A stretch of 64,000 nucleotides of DNA. Source: Euphorbia lathyris (Eukaryota; Streptophyta; Magnoliopsida; Malpighiales; Euphorbiaceae). Under the pieces are notes generated by a model, which was not told where the DNA came from, did no database searches, and saw only the letters and a program-made list of their open reading frames with translations. The DNA lies in contig NC_088917.1 in NCBI RefSeq assembly GCF_963576675.1, positions 73,332,610 through 73,396,609 of the forward strand, written 5' to 3'. The position numbers and the translations under genes were made by a program. This document shows positions 11,997 through 23,117 of the stretch, one piece after another (positions within the stretch are counted from its first letter, which is position 1; each line of letters opens with the position of its first letter).

Positions 11997-14229
11997 CTAA
12001 ATGATAGCAGGGGCATCCCCTTTTACGCTTCCCTCACCCGCAGGGCACACCGGAGGATCCTTTTTCTCCACAGTTGTAGATTCGCCACCAAGAGATACCT
12101 CCTTATCCCCTTTTGGTTCTGAATCAGCCTTAGACGGTATCTCTTGAGGATCATCCTCCACAGCTATGGTAGAAGGCTTAGCCTCAGGCAAGGTTCCTTT
12201 CATCCATCTTCTTACATAATCGCGGAGATACCCCTTGGCATCAGGCATCTTCTTGAACCTCGCCACATCCTCCGGCTCAGGAACGGCGAACTCAGGATCT
12301 GTGAAATCGATTCCGGGATGAGCTAAGGAGAAATACGCCATAAGCATCTCTCCATAAAAGAATGCTTGTTCGCCTGCCGTATATTCCGCCTCCCCGATAG
12401 CATCTTCATGATTTTTAGCATCGGAGGCTATCTTTGCCTTTAACTTCTGTATCTCCTCGTCTCGGAGAATCAAAGCAGCTGTGGCAGAAGCCAAGTTCGC
12501 GTTAGCAGAAGAAAGGTTGGCATTGGCAACAGCAAAAGAAGAATTGGCATTTGCCAACTCTTTCTCCAGCTTCTCAACAGTGACCCTATCCTGAAGCAGC
12601 CCGTTCTCCAAGGTACATAGGCGGGCGTACAGCTGAGAAAAGAAAAACAAGTTAGCCAAAAAGCAGAAATAAAGAAATCATCACACTCTTCTAAAAAACT
12701 TACTGAAAGAAGCTCCGATTTTCCCTTTTGGACGTGGATCGATCTGGGGATTTGGTCATAGCCCCTTTGTACTTCTCCTACTTGTCCTAGAGCTTCGTCC
12801 AGGTTATTCAAAAGCGATTCATCCTCGAAAGTTCGTCCAGCCAACTTGGCGGACCAAGATTCGCCAGTACTGGGCTTCGCCGTCTACATAAGTAAGAAAG
12901 ACCATACGCCACTTCAAAATCCGACAAGCAGGCAAAAGAATTAAGAGATGCATTACCTGAACCGTTTTTTCAGTAGTCTTGGCAGACTTAATAGCATCCG
13001 CCATTATCTTGGTACTCCCAACGGTATTGGGCCGCCTCTTCTTTAGTGGCGGGTCAGCAGTCGTCTCCATAGGGCGTTTGCCCGTATCAGTTTGAGGGAT
13101 AGCCTCTTGATTTTTCTTGCGGGCTTCTTCTTCTCGAAATTGCCTGCGCGTCTCTGCAAGAGCATGATTTGCCTTAGATGCAGCCCTGCCAAAAGAAGAT
13201 ATCAAAATAAATTAAAGCTCCAAAAATAAATAAGGTACCTTGATCAAATTGAGTTATTTTCGAGTAAACAAGTTGATCCTCCACTCGGCGGATCAAAGGA
13301 ACGTCGCTCATCATGAAGGCTAAGGCATCCTCATAAGTCCAGGCATCCGCCTTAATTTGCTTCATGAGATCCACCACAGCCTCATCGCCAAGCGTTAAGA
13401 TTCGCATGTCTCCCGCCATGTGTAGTGGACGAGAGTTCCAGACTAAAGGAAAGTCCAATGGCTCGTCCTCCTTTATCCTCACATAGAAGAAACTCTCATC
13501 CCAGCTATGCACGTTAGACATTTTATGGTAGAAGGGCGAGTAAACACCAAATTTGGCGAATGTAAGATAGGACTCGGACTTCCTCTTAGAAGGTTTGTGA
13601 AAGGCTCTGAAGATACGGCCATTATACGTTACGCCTAAATTCGACGCCAGATAACAATCCAAGGCCATATCGAGCCAACCATTAGGATGTAGTTGGCTGA
13701 CAGCGATGTCAAAATACGAGAGGATATCCGCCAACATCTTGGGAAGAGGAAGGTGAAACCCTCTCTCAACATGACTACAAAAAACAGTAAAAAAGCCTGT
13801 CGACGGATTGGAAGGGCGTTGATGTGAAGCTGGGAGTTGGGTTTCGTAGTTTTTGATCCATGGAAAGCGATCTGATAGGTTCGCCAAATCCGTGGCACTC
13901 AGGCGAGACGAAGTGGATTCTGCTCGAGGTGTCTTCTTCCTAACAGGAACAGAAGAAGAAGCCATTGAACCCAGAAACCGGTTACGGGCACCGGCCGGAG
14001 CGAAACTAGAAGGAAAAGAAGGACTTCCAGAGGAACGAGTCCGATAATGGCTCTGCGCCGAGTTATTTAACTCAGCTAAACCGGAATTAATTTCTCCGGC
14101 GAGAAATTGGGAATCCTCCGACGAAGACGAAGACGAGGACCAACTAAAATCTACTTCAATACGAGGAGAAGATGGCAAATTAAAAAGTTCTAAAGTTGAC
14201 CCCGAAGACGAAGATGAACTTCTAAACAT
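11997..14229 (-). CDS. Antisense spliced gene in Tat-type element, PF04195-like
   Basis: Four exons on the minus strand join in frame: 14229-13239, 13153-12957, 12883-12704 and 12632-11997. The introns are 85, 73 and 71 bp, all GT-AG with pyrimidine-rich acceptors, and total 667 codons from an ATG at 14229 to a TAA. Exon 1 has Ser-rich N-terminal stretches, then a region like the putative gypsy-type transposon domain (PF04195/Transposase_28): FHLPLPKMLADILSYFD and QLHPNGW. Exons 2-4 are Lys/Arg-rich, then strongly coiled-coil (LEKELANANSSF heptads), ending acidic. For intron 1 the nearer acceptor at 13186 breaks the frame, and the one ending at 13154 keeps it. No stop or frameshift occurs, unlike the sense Gag. 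Antisense ORFs are known in Tat elements; function unknown. Confidence 0.75.
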
Positions 14230-14490
14230 TCAAAAAATGATGTAAAGAACACTTACATGGAAATGCAGAAGCTTGAGGTTTCTGAGAAAAAGCTCCGAAA
14301 AGCAGAAGAAAATGGAAAGCAATGGAGAAAAAGAACTCCGGAGAAGGAAGACGGCTTTTTAAAACGCTCCTAGGGCAGTGTGATTACACGTGTCAACCAT
14401 CAAAGAACCTCGAACAGAGTGCTCATTAATGCGGAAGCGTGTGACGGCGCGCAGAAGTCTAAAAGCCCTAAAAGACTTTAAGGGCATTTT

Positions 14491-14501
14491 GGGGGGGCTT
14501 C
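14491..14501 (+). promoter_or_regulatory. Polypurine tract of the Tat-type element
   Basis: A G-rich run (GGGGGGGCTTC) directly abuts the 3' LTR start at 14502, the expected place for plus-strand priming. Confidence 0.6.
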
Positions 14502-14969
14502 TGATAACATCGGGATATTATCGCAAGGACCAAAAGAGATAATCGCCTCAAATATGCCACGTGGCATAGGAAACCGCCCGGCGGATCCCCCTGGGTTAGC
14601 TCTAAGAGATCCGCTGGCGGATCTCTAAGGCGAATCTCTCCACTTACTTAAGTAACGGCTAACCGTCAATTCGGCCATAATGATCATTAAATGAATCATT
14701 AATAGTCTTAACCCGCCAGGTTAAGAGTAACTTGTAACCGCCATTAAATGAGCATTAATGGAGACTCTCTAGTTACCTAGGAGTTACAAATCTATCTACT
14801 ATAAATAGCCTACGTCTAGGCTATCAAGGTACACTCACTCATACTTACTTTTCGCTAAGCTTTGTCCATTCAGTTTATTCGCCATATTTGTTACTGACTT
14901 TGGCATCGGAGTGTCCCCGGCCGATCCCAACGGCGCCTCACAAGGACGTGATCCGGTCAGAAGTTATCA
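14502..14969 (+). repeat. 3' LTR of the Tat-type element
   Basis: 468 bp, nearly identical to the 5' LTR but missing 11 bp close to its end. It is followed by the target duplication TATAT. The 22-bp palindrome recurs at 14605-14626. Confidence 0.93.
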
Positions 14970-15020
14970 TATATACTATATTTTTATTATTATTATTTAG
15001 TTGAAAAACTAATTAATGTT

Positions 15021-15544
15021 GGCTTAATACATCATTTGCTCCCTCAACTTGTCCAAAATGGTTGATTGGCCTCCTGAACTTTCAAAGTATCTCGATAGCC
15101 CCCTGAACTTGCATAAAATGTTCAGTTAGCCCGCTGAACTTGCGTAAAATGTAATCAATTAATCATTCGGTTGTAAAAAAGCAAGTCAAATGCGGAAGAT
15201 ATGTTACACGTGCCTTAGAATGTTATTACATACTTCACAAAATAAATTAAAACATGTTAAAAAAGAATTTCTTACTTATTCAATTATAAAACATTTTCTT
15301 CTTTAATATTATAATCGCATATCTCGATCTTGGTCGATTTACTTTTTTAAGATGCGTGCAACATATCTTCCGCATTTAACTTACTTTTTTACAACCGAGT
15401 GATTAATTGATTACATTTTATGCAAGTTCAGGGGGCTAACTGAACATTTTATGCAAGTTCAGGAGGCTATCGAGATACTTTGAAAGTTCAGGGAGCCAAT
15501 CAACCATTTTGGACAAGTTTAGGGAGCAAATGATGTATTAAGCC
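15021..15544. mobile_element. Mutator-like MITE with long TIRs and 9-bp duplication
   Basis: The ends are inverted repeats of roughly 170 bp, starting GGCTTAATACATCATTTG. A direct 9-bp duplication, ATTAATGTT, flanks it at 15012-15020 and 15545-15553. Copy 1 of the host unit has one ATTAATGTT and no insert. Long TIRs with a 9-bp duplication are diagnostic of Mutator superfamily derivatives. No transposase is present. Half-copies of the family occur at 33412-33620 and 46361-46640. Confidence 0.85.
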
Positions 15545-15682
15545 ATTAATGTTTGATATATTAAGTTTGTTAGTATCAACTCAATAAAATATACGCATTT
15601 TCTTTTAAAATATAAAATAGAATCTTATGTTAAAACATTATAAAAAATATAGAAATATATATATTTAATAAATTACTGATTG

Positions 15683-15933
15683 TAAGAGGCTTAGCCCCTC
15701 ATTTGATATCCTTGAGTTCAGCCACATTTTCCGGGAGCAGAACCGTGTTGCAGATTAGTTGGCGGCGGCAGGCCATGAGGAGGTGTTAGGTGTTTCTACC
15801 CTTACCGTTCCCCCTATTGCTCTTTCTCCTCTTCTTTTAGAGGATAGGATTGAGGTTAGCTTTCCTAGGCTAATCCCGGTGTAGTTGCTTGTTTGCTTTG
15901 CTTTGCTTTCCTTTTCTACCAAAAAAAAAAAAT
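15683..15933 (+). mobile_element. 5'-truncated LINE 3' end with poly(A)
   Basis: The segment encodes the last part of a LINE RNase H (FSHIFREQNRVAD, a stop, then LAAAGHEEVLGV), a short 3' UTR and an A12 tail. TTACTGATTG flanks it at 15673-15682 and 15934-15943, the mark of target-primed insertion. It is the same family as the fragment at 48374-48960, which reads FGHVFREQNMVADRLAAEG at the same place. Confidence 0.85.
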
Positions 15934-16074
15934 TTACTGATTGTTATTTTATAAAACTAATCATAATTTAAATATTTGTTTTTAATTTTTTAATGTAAAA
16001 TAAATTAGTTGGGCGGACTAGATTGGACTTTGGAATCAGGTCCAGCCCAACCTGAGTCCGATACGAATTTATTA

Positions 16075-17198
16075 GAGTTAGTTACATAGATATCAAGAAA
16101 TAGTTGATATATTACACATTATTTATACCTATCAACAAAGTTTTCCAACTTTGTCAAATAATTTAAACTCTAACTACTTTTTTCACTAACCAACACATTC
16201 CTTTAAAGTAGGGATGAATTTCTTTTTAAAATTTTTAATAATAATTTGAAATGAAGAATTAAAAGAAAAACACGATTATTAAAAATAAACTACCGCGCTT
16301 CTTCTTTCAAAAGAAACTATCACGCTTCATCTTCCTCGTTTCTCATCAATGGGGAATAGAAAATTCAAACTAAATACCAAAGTTAATCTTCATCTTCACT
16401 TCCAACATTCAATCAGAGAATCATGATAAGAAAAAGATATAAGATCATAATGGGTAGTAAAAGCATTTATGTGAATAACTGAAAAAAGTAAATTAGCAGC
16501 AAATTGAACTGGTGTTTCAGGAGATTTAGAACCTGTAAGTATCATTCTTCTCTAAAACCATCATTCTTTATATTTGTGATTCCAAATTCAAACTCATGTT
16601 ATGTAATTCATATTATAATAAATTTGTGGATGTTTAAGATAATGCAAACATTTGATTACAAATGAATGTCCGAACTTTTGTTTGAATAACCTGTCTGATT
16701 CTGAAATTCTGACCCTGTGAAATCATAAAGCAAACAAAATAAAAGCCTCGACATACCAGAACTTAGGAGAAAAATAATCTTGAATGGGAATTCCAGTAAA
16801 TTGAAGAAGACAGTTGTCTGTTTCTGAAATTGATGTGTCTAAATCATAACTACAAACACAAATTGGAAGAAAAACGCAGAAAATGAAGAACAGAGATGCT
16901 TCCCAAAAGTAAAAAGGAAAACCAAAAACGCGAAAGATGTGAAGAAACGGCAATAAGTGGCTAACATGAATATAGGGTTAATGATGGATTTGATTCACGT
17001 GAATATAGGATTAATGATGGATTTAATTTAAAATTAATTAATTAATAATAACTGCTAGTTTGATAAAACAATAAATAATTAGATTCAAATCTGATATTTT
17101 AATATCAGAAACCAATCTCTGATAAAAAAAAAAAAACTAAAAAAACATGTTTAATTGTAATAAAAAAATCTAAAAATGAGTTCATGTATAATTTCCTC
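16075..17198. mobile_element. Unclassified 1.1-kb insertion with 9-bp duplication
   Basis: Bases absent from copy 1, flanked by AATTTATTA at 16066-16074 and 17199-17207. The ends share only GAG...CTC, so long TIRs are lacking. No coding sequence is convincing; an internal duplication (GTGAATATAGG...TTAATGATGGATTT) lies at 16966-17028. The 9-bp duplication suggests a Mutator-type element lacking long TIRs, possibly carrying host sequence. Confidence 0.55.
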
Positions 17199-17984
17199 AA
17201 TTTATTATGGATTGAGTTGGATTTGAACAAACTAATACATTAGATTTGTTTGAGTCCAACCCATGGACATGTCTATATAAAAGACAATCATTTTAAATGT
17301 AATTGTCAGGTCACTATTTAGATGATTTTTTCTCTTTATCAAAGACTTTATTAAAATAATAAAAAAAAATCAATGGTTTTATTCAAACAAAATAAATTAA
17401 ATCAGTTTACGTTTACAAATTTAAGTGATTTGTCAGTGCAATTAATCCACTATTTATATAAATTTAATATCAATAAGAACAAACTTTATATAAATATGTT
17501 CAAACTGGTTTAGAATTTTTTGTAATTTTTTAATTCAACACTATCATATCATATAGGTGCAAAAATATCTGGATAGTTAAAAATAATTTTATTTTTAATA
17601 TTAAAAATGATGCAATTTTATTTTTAATATTTGATAATTAAGAACAATGTAACATGGACAAATTGAGTCAATTTGAGAATTATTCATCAACTGTGTTTTG
17701 TTAGTAATGGATGTTGTCATCTCTACTGCATATATATGTCATTTTATCACTTATCATTAACAGATTGCAAATACTATGCACGTGATATTTTTTAAACTGT
17801 GTTCTGTATAAATTGAATAAAAGAAATCTAAATATTTTATGGAATCTAAGAATATTAATCTCTAACATGCAACTGTTACAGAATACAAGAATAAAATATT
17901 TGGATTTTTTTAAGGGTAAAGTATAAAAAAACATGTGCTTTCATATTTTGTCAAATAGGTATCTATGAATTTTTTTTGTCCAAA

Positions 17985-18335
17985 CAGGGATTGAGTTTTT
18001 CGTTTTGCTAAAACAATGATATTTTAGTTTGACACTATAAAAATGACCGATAGCGATCTCAAAATAGAAATTTTCAAGAATTAAAGTTATTTAATACCAC
18101 ATTTACTATGGGAAAAAATTATTTTCAGAACTCATCATTTTTGGAACCCTCTCTCTCTAAATATTCAATTTCCCTCTCTTCACCAAACAACACCTAAAAT
18201 GACTTCAAAATTAAAAAGTTGAAGAATTAAATGTCTTTAAAATGTTATCAAATCTTTGAATTTTTTAATTTTGAGGAAATCAACGCTCATTTTAATTTTA
18301 AGATCCTTGTTTTTAGCAAAGTGAAAAATTTCAGT
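17985..18335. mobile_element. Small MITE with TIRs around TTTTGCTAAAACAA
   Basis: Absent from copy 1. The left end reads TTTTTCGTTTTGCTAAAACAA and the right end, reversed, TTTTTCACTTTGCTAAAAACAA. The exact boundaries and target duplication are unclear. Confidence 0.5.
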
Positions 18336-18456
18336 CATCTCATAGTCGCAAAAAAAAGAAAATCTCACACATGGATTTTTTTTGGATTTTACCCTCTCTT
18401 ATAGCAATATTTGAAATGGACTAAACTTACTAACGTTTGGAGTAATGACCCGTTTG

Positions 18457-19383
18457 TTTTACCAACTGTTTGATGTCACTAATCAAACATCTAAAACTCT
18501 CAAATATGCATCAACACCCCTAAAATTTTTATTGATTCTCAACATTAGAGATAAAAAATTTCTTGACTGTCGGTATCTTTTTGCAACTTACACCTAATAT
18601 ATTTTTATAATTTATGTTTATATTAGTAAGAATATTTTTTATCTTGAAGATGTTGAAGATCCTTATATAGTTATATCATAGTGAATTAAATAGTTGATGT
18701 AAGAGAATCCCAAAAAAAAGAATGTAGAAGAATGACAAGTGGGATTAAGGAATGAGAAATGACATGATGAGGTGATGATATATAAGAAATAACAAAATCA
18801 CATGAAAAAACTTAAAAACTTTCATTCTGGTCCATATGTCTACTACTCTTAGGACTTGTCAATTTTAACCACAGACTTTCTCTCTCTATCTCTTAATTTC
18901 CACATTCTTCATTCCATTGTTTCTATGTATCATTAATTCTATCACCTGTCACATCTTTCTTTCTGCCTTCTGATTCAATTTCGATCATACAACAATTACT
19001 ATTCTTTTTTTTTTTGGAAATACAAACAAAATTAGTCTCTAGTATTGGGAATTTCTGAAATCTCTCTTGTGATTCCAAATGTTTGATACCGACATCTCCA
19101 ACACAGACCCGATAAGAGGAGCTGAAACAACAAAAACGGCAGAATCGAAGTGACATGCCGTGTCACATTCCACTCGGCGTGTCATCTTGGCTTAGTGTGC
19201 GGCAATTGTGCGAGGATCCGTCTAGTTCGGTTCTCCAAAAAAAGTCAACGGTCTGATCCAATTTCGGAGTTTTTTTCTCGGATATTCGGTTATGTTGTGG
19301 GTGAGATGGATGCATGCCACTTACAATTGCCATAACGGCAGTAATTAATATTTTTACTTTTAAAAGATCATTTTGGCTGCTAA
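18457..19383. other. Spacer with no recognisable gene
   Basis: AT-rich to 18900, then a more balanced stretch 19080-19330 with CpG (GCCGTGTCACATTCC). Short ORFs on both strands (18923-19156, 19150-19335) overlap each other and match no family I know. Confidence 0.4.
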
Positions 19384-19801
19384 GAGCATCTCCAATAGAT
19401 AATGTCATAAAGATTTCCTAAAATTAACACATCATACTAAAATATAATATTTTATTTTTTAACCAATCCATATCTCTTTTGACAACTTTTGTTAAAAAAC
19501 ACTTTAATAATAAACAACTTTAAAAGTTGTCACTATGACCCCACAAATCATTACTTTATATATAATTTATTATCATTATAAATGTTATCATAAAAATGGA
19601 CCAATAGTAAACAACTAAATCATTTTTTATACTAAAAAAAAAAGGTAAGCAACCTTGTTAGAAGGTTGCCAAAAAGTGGCAACGTTGCTTAAAAATTTCA
19701 AGTATTTCCTATCACTTCAATAGTTGCCACTCTTCAAGGGTTGTCAAAGTCATTACCACATCATGAAACATTCTTCTAAGCATCAACTATTGGAGATACT
19801 C
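19384..19801. mobile_element. Tourist/PIF-Harbinger-like MITE
   Basis: TIRs are GAGCATCTCCAATAG (left) and, reversed from the right, GAGTATCTCCAATAG. TAA flanks at 19381-19383 and 19802-19804 fit the 3-bp duplication of PIF/Harbinger elements. It is 418 bp and non-coding. Confidence 0.75.
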
Positions 19802-19879
19802 TAATTAGTCTATATATGTGTCATTGGATGTTGGCACTTCGATGTGTCATAACTGAATGGGAGAAAGTCATATTGCAAA

Positions 19880-20021
19880 ACTGTGATCATCATCTAGATG
19901 TTTCAAATGCGTTTCTTCAAGGTGATTTATATGAAACTGTGTATATGGAACAACCTCCACACTTTGTTCATTCCCAGTTGTCCACTTATATTTGTAAGCT
20001 ACGAAAAAGCTTGTATGGTAT
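19880..20021 (+). pseudogene. Copia reverse-transcriptase fragment, left flank copy
   Basis: The frame encodes [20 protein letters not shown] and continues to KLRKSLYGI, the Copia RT core. It ends exactly at the Athila LTR. The same 142 bp occurs again without change at 28121-28262 on the other side of the Athila element. Sequence upstream of 19880 is not clearly Copia. Confidence 0.75.
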
Positions 20022-21414
20022 TGATAAGTGCATAATTCGACAATAAATAACCCCGCTTTTGTGCTTTATAATTGTCATGTTTTGTTATTTTTGCGGGTTT
20101 TATTGTTTGTTTTTGGTATTTTCACCTCTACAGTCCAATGATGACAAAAGGGAGATGAATTGGGCTTAATTTGGGCCGAGCTGGTGTCGGATCGTGATCC
20201 GGAGCTGATTGGGCGAAAATTGGTCTGAGTCGGAGTTAGTCTTGCACAAGACTAAGGCAGTTACGGGCTGACAGTTTCCTGGTTCGAATAGGATTGCTTT
20301 CCTGATCCAGATTGGACGATTTGAGAACAAGACTTTCAGCTAAAGCACGAATTTGTAGGAGACAAATGAGGAGGCAATCAATTTCAAATTTGAAGAAGGA
20401 TTCTTAAGCTATTTTGAAGGGATTTAGTTCCTTACATTTAGGAATCGTGATAGATTTAAGAACGGCAGATTTTTCAAGTCCAGGACATCAGTTTTTTACA
20501 TTTATTTTTCCAGTAGAAAAACACATACATTCCATGGCTATTGATAGCTAATTTCTTAATTTCGGTTAAGGGTTAATTCAATGGATTTTTTTCCGTTATC
20601 GTGAGATCGTTGTATTTCACTTTTCTCAATTTATTAAACCGTTTATTTGTTCATCGTGTTTAGAGAATTATTCTCAATTGATTGTTTGTTCTATGAATGA
20701 TAACTGCAGGTTGTTTGTCGAATCGAATAATCATATGGCTGATTTGGTTTATTAGAGTTTCACCTAAGATAGCCAAACAAAGTAGCTATTGACTATTTAA
20801 ATCAAGCTAGCTTCGTATTTGGAAGAACAGACTCGAATCGGACAAACCTGAGTTCGTCTTCCACCTGACATTAATACGAATCTAGTTGGGTTTATCTGAG
20901 CCAAATGAACAGATAAGTTAGTCCAAAATCGCGACGCTGAGAGACGATTAACTAAGATCAGGTTCTTCTAATTCTTAAGCTGTCAATAAATTAAATCTTA
21001 GGCGCTGAGATATGATTGTTTATTGATTAGGAACAAGTTATTTGCCGTGATTAACTAGTTCATTATTAAGGAAGAACACGCCAAACTGACCCGGTGAATA
21101 CATGAGAATACAATTTTATCTGTCAATGATCGTTAACGTATGAATTATCCTGTGATTACCCTTGACCGAATTCATCAAAATATTATTCACAAACCTTCTT
21201 TAATTTCTGTTTTGTTCTTCTTATGATTTTTGACTTGTTACATTTAAATTTAATAAACTTCACAATTTCAAACCCCCCCCATTTAATTATTTTGTTAGGT
21301 CATTAGAAGTTTTAAATCAATATTATTCTCTTGGGTTCGACCTCTACTTGCTCTATTACAAATTATTCGTTTAGGGAAAGTTGGGATTATTTTTGGTGGA
21401 ATCGGCACCCACCA
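20022..21414 (+). repeat. 5' LTR of the first Athila-type element
   Basis: About 1.39 kb, TG to CACCCACCA. The 3' LTR matches it up to 21348. It includes a short dyad, TTAGTCTTG-CA-CAAGACTAA, near 20237. Confidence 0.85.
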
Positions 21415-21419
21415 AATTT

Positions 21420-21437
21420 TGGCGCCGTTGCCGGGGA
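21420..21437 (+). promoter_or_regulatory. Primer-binding site of the first Athila-type element
   Basis: TGGCGCCGTTGCCGGGGA, the primer site common to Athila-group Gypsy elements, five bases after the LTR end. Confidence 0.8.
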
Positions 21438-21464
21438 ATAATCTAATTTGATTTGATTTCTTTT

Positions 21465-23117
21465 ATGACCAGGTCCAACAATTCAGAACAACTTCTTTTT
21501 GAATCAGAAATTGAATTATTGGCTCGGAGATTTCGCAAAGAAGTAAGGCTGCAGAAATTACAAAGTGCCAGGAATTCGAGTTCTAGTGACGAAGAAGAAA
21601 TATCCAGCGAAGAAAGTGAACAATCAGAAGAGGAAACAATGGCAGACAGAACTCTAAGACAACTTCAGGCGCAAGAGGTTAATAATCAGCCCCTATGCAT
21701 CACATATCCCAACTTGGATGTGTCGTTTGAGCTGAAATCCGGGTTGATTCATTTGTTGCCCAAGTTTCACGGCATGGAGAGTGAAAGTCCTCATAAGCAT
21801 CTTAAGCAATTCCATGTGGTGTGCTCCAGCATGAGACCGCAAGGAGTGACGGAAGAACAAGTGAAGTTGAGAGCGTTCCCATTCTCACTAGAAGATGCAG
21901 CCAAGGATTGACTTTTAAATTTGCCATCAGGAACCATTACTACATGGAATCAGATGGTACAATCTTTCCTGGACAAATATTTTCCAGCCTCCCGAGCAGC
22001 ATTAATTCGAAGGGAAATCAGTGGAATCAAGCAAAAGGATGTGGAGTCGCTTCATGAGTATTGGGAGAGGTTCAAGAAGTTATGTGAAAATTGCCCTCAA
22101 TACGGGATAGCTGAAAATTCTTTAATCCAATATTTCTATGAAGGGATGCTTAGCATGGAAAGAAAAATGGTGGACGCGGCAAGTGGGGGATGTTTCCTCG
22201 ACAAAACACCAACCGCGACTAAGGAATTGATCAGAGTAATTGCAGCAACTTCTCAACAGTTTGGGAAAGTTCAGGAAGGTCCCAAGAAGGCGTATGAGGC
22301 AAGCAGTTCTAACATTGAAGAGAAATTGAATAAACTGACTAGTCTTGTGCAGAAATTAGCTCTCGGAAAGACGGCTCAGGTGAAGAAGTGTGGGATTTGT
22401 ACCGCCACTGAACATGCCACTGATGAATGCCCTGTTCTGTATGAAGAAAATTCGGAACAAGCCAATGCACTTAATGGGTACCAAGGGCAAAATCAAAGAA
22501 CGTACGATCCGTACTCTAATACGTACAACCCAGGGTGGCGTGATAATCCAAACCTTAGCTACGGACCAAGGCAGCAAAATTATCAATCACGGCCTCACCA
22601 ATCTACCCAAAACTCAGGTATGCCTTTAACTGATGTTGTCCATAATCTTGCAACTAATGTGCAGGAACTCCAGAAATAGATGACTCAAATAGCTACTGCT
22701 CTGAGTGAGATTCAATCTCAAGGAAAGATGCCCTCTCAACCGGTGGACAATCCAAAGCCAAACGTGAGCGCAATCACCCCTCGTAACGGAAGAGAAATAG
22801 AGCAGCCCGTTTTAAACAAGCCGGTCAGCAAGAAGAACATCGTCAAGGAAGATAAAATTCTTGAAGAAGAAGTGCAAAAGCAAGATAGACCCCCTCCTTT
22901 AGTTACTCAAGCACCTTACCCGAATCGGTTCGACAAATCAAAGAAGGAAAATGAAGAGAAGGACATCTTTGAGGTATTTCGCAAGGTCGAGGTAAATATT
23001 CCATTAATTAATATCGTTAGACAAGTTCCTCGATATGCTAAGTTCCTTAAAGATTTGTGCACTCTAAGAGAGTTGGGTATGAAAAGATTTCCATGGGTGA
23101 GAATGTGTCTGCTGTAA
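21465..23117 (+). pseudogene. Athila Gag, two in-frame stops and a frameshift
   Basis: Gag of the Athila type. From ATG 21465 (MTRSNN), frame 3 gives an acidic N-terminus (SSDEEEISSEESEQ), the Gag core with FPFSLEDAAKD, then TGA at 21909 where a Trp is expected, and FLDKYFPASRAALIRREI. A zinc knuckle of the form CxxC..H....C (CGICTATEHATDEC) follows near 22390. A second stop, TAG at 22677, replaces a probable Gln. After IVRQVPRYAKFLKDLC the frame shifts near 23085 into frame 2, where the protease continues. It cannot make a full Gag. Confidence 0.8.

Larger units (their letters stand above)
8488..14969 (+). mobile_element. Non-autonomous Tat-type Ty3/Gypsy retrotransposon (6.5 kb)
   Basis: The element is bounded by near-identical LTRs (8488-8966 and 14502-14969) that begin TGATAAC and end GTTATCA, and is flanked by TATAT at 8483-8487 and 14970-14974. 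Inside are a Gag frame, an aspartic protease, and a large antisense gene. Reverse transcriptase, RNase H and integrase are absent: only 600 bp separate the protease from the end of the antisense gene. A gag-pro plus antisense-ORF layout is known in the Tat lineage, where the antisense ORF lies near the 3' LTR. I counted two substitutions and one 11-bp indel between the LTRs, so the insertion is young. Confidence 0.9.
7776..18456. repeat. Long AT-rich repeat unit, copy 2, broken by five insertions
   Basis: The blocks 7776-8487, 14970-15020, 15545-15682, 15934-16074, 17199-17984 and 18336-18456 line up in order with copy 1 at 4037-5914. Everything between those blocks is absent from copy 1 and is bounded by target duplications or inverted repeats. 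The five insertions are a Gypsy element (5-bp duplication TATAT), a MITE (9-bp ATTAATGTT), a LINE tail (10-bp TTACTGATTG), an unknown element (9-bp AATTTATTA) and a small MITE. Confidence 0.75.

Noticed and set aside
13186..13238. Shorter intron 1 of the antisense gene (acceptor at 13186)
   Set aside because: It leaves the next exon out of frame; the acceptor ending at 13154 restores the frame.
16723..16953. 76-codon minus-strand ORF within the 1.1-kb insertion
   Set aside because: Phe/Leu-rich and short; no evidence for a captured gene without a database search.
18923..19335. Possible host exon in the CpG-containing stretch
   Set aside because: Opposing short ORFs with no conserved motif or splice pattern.
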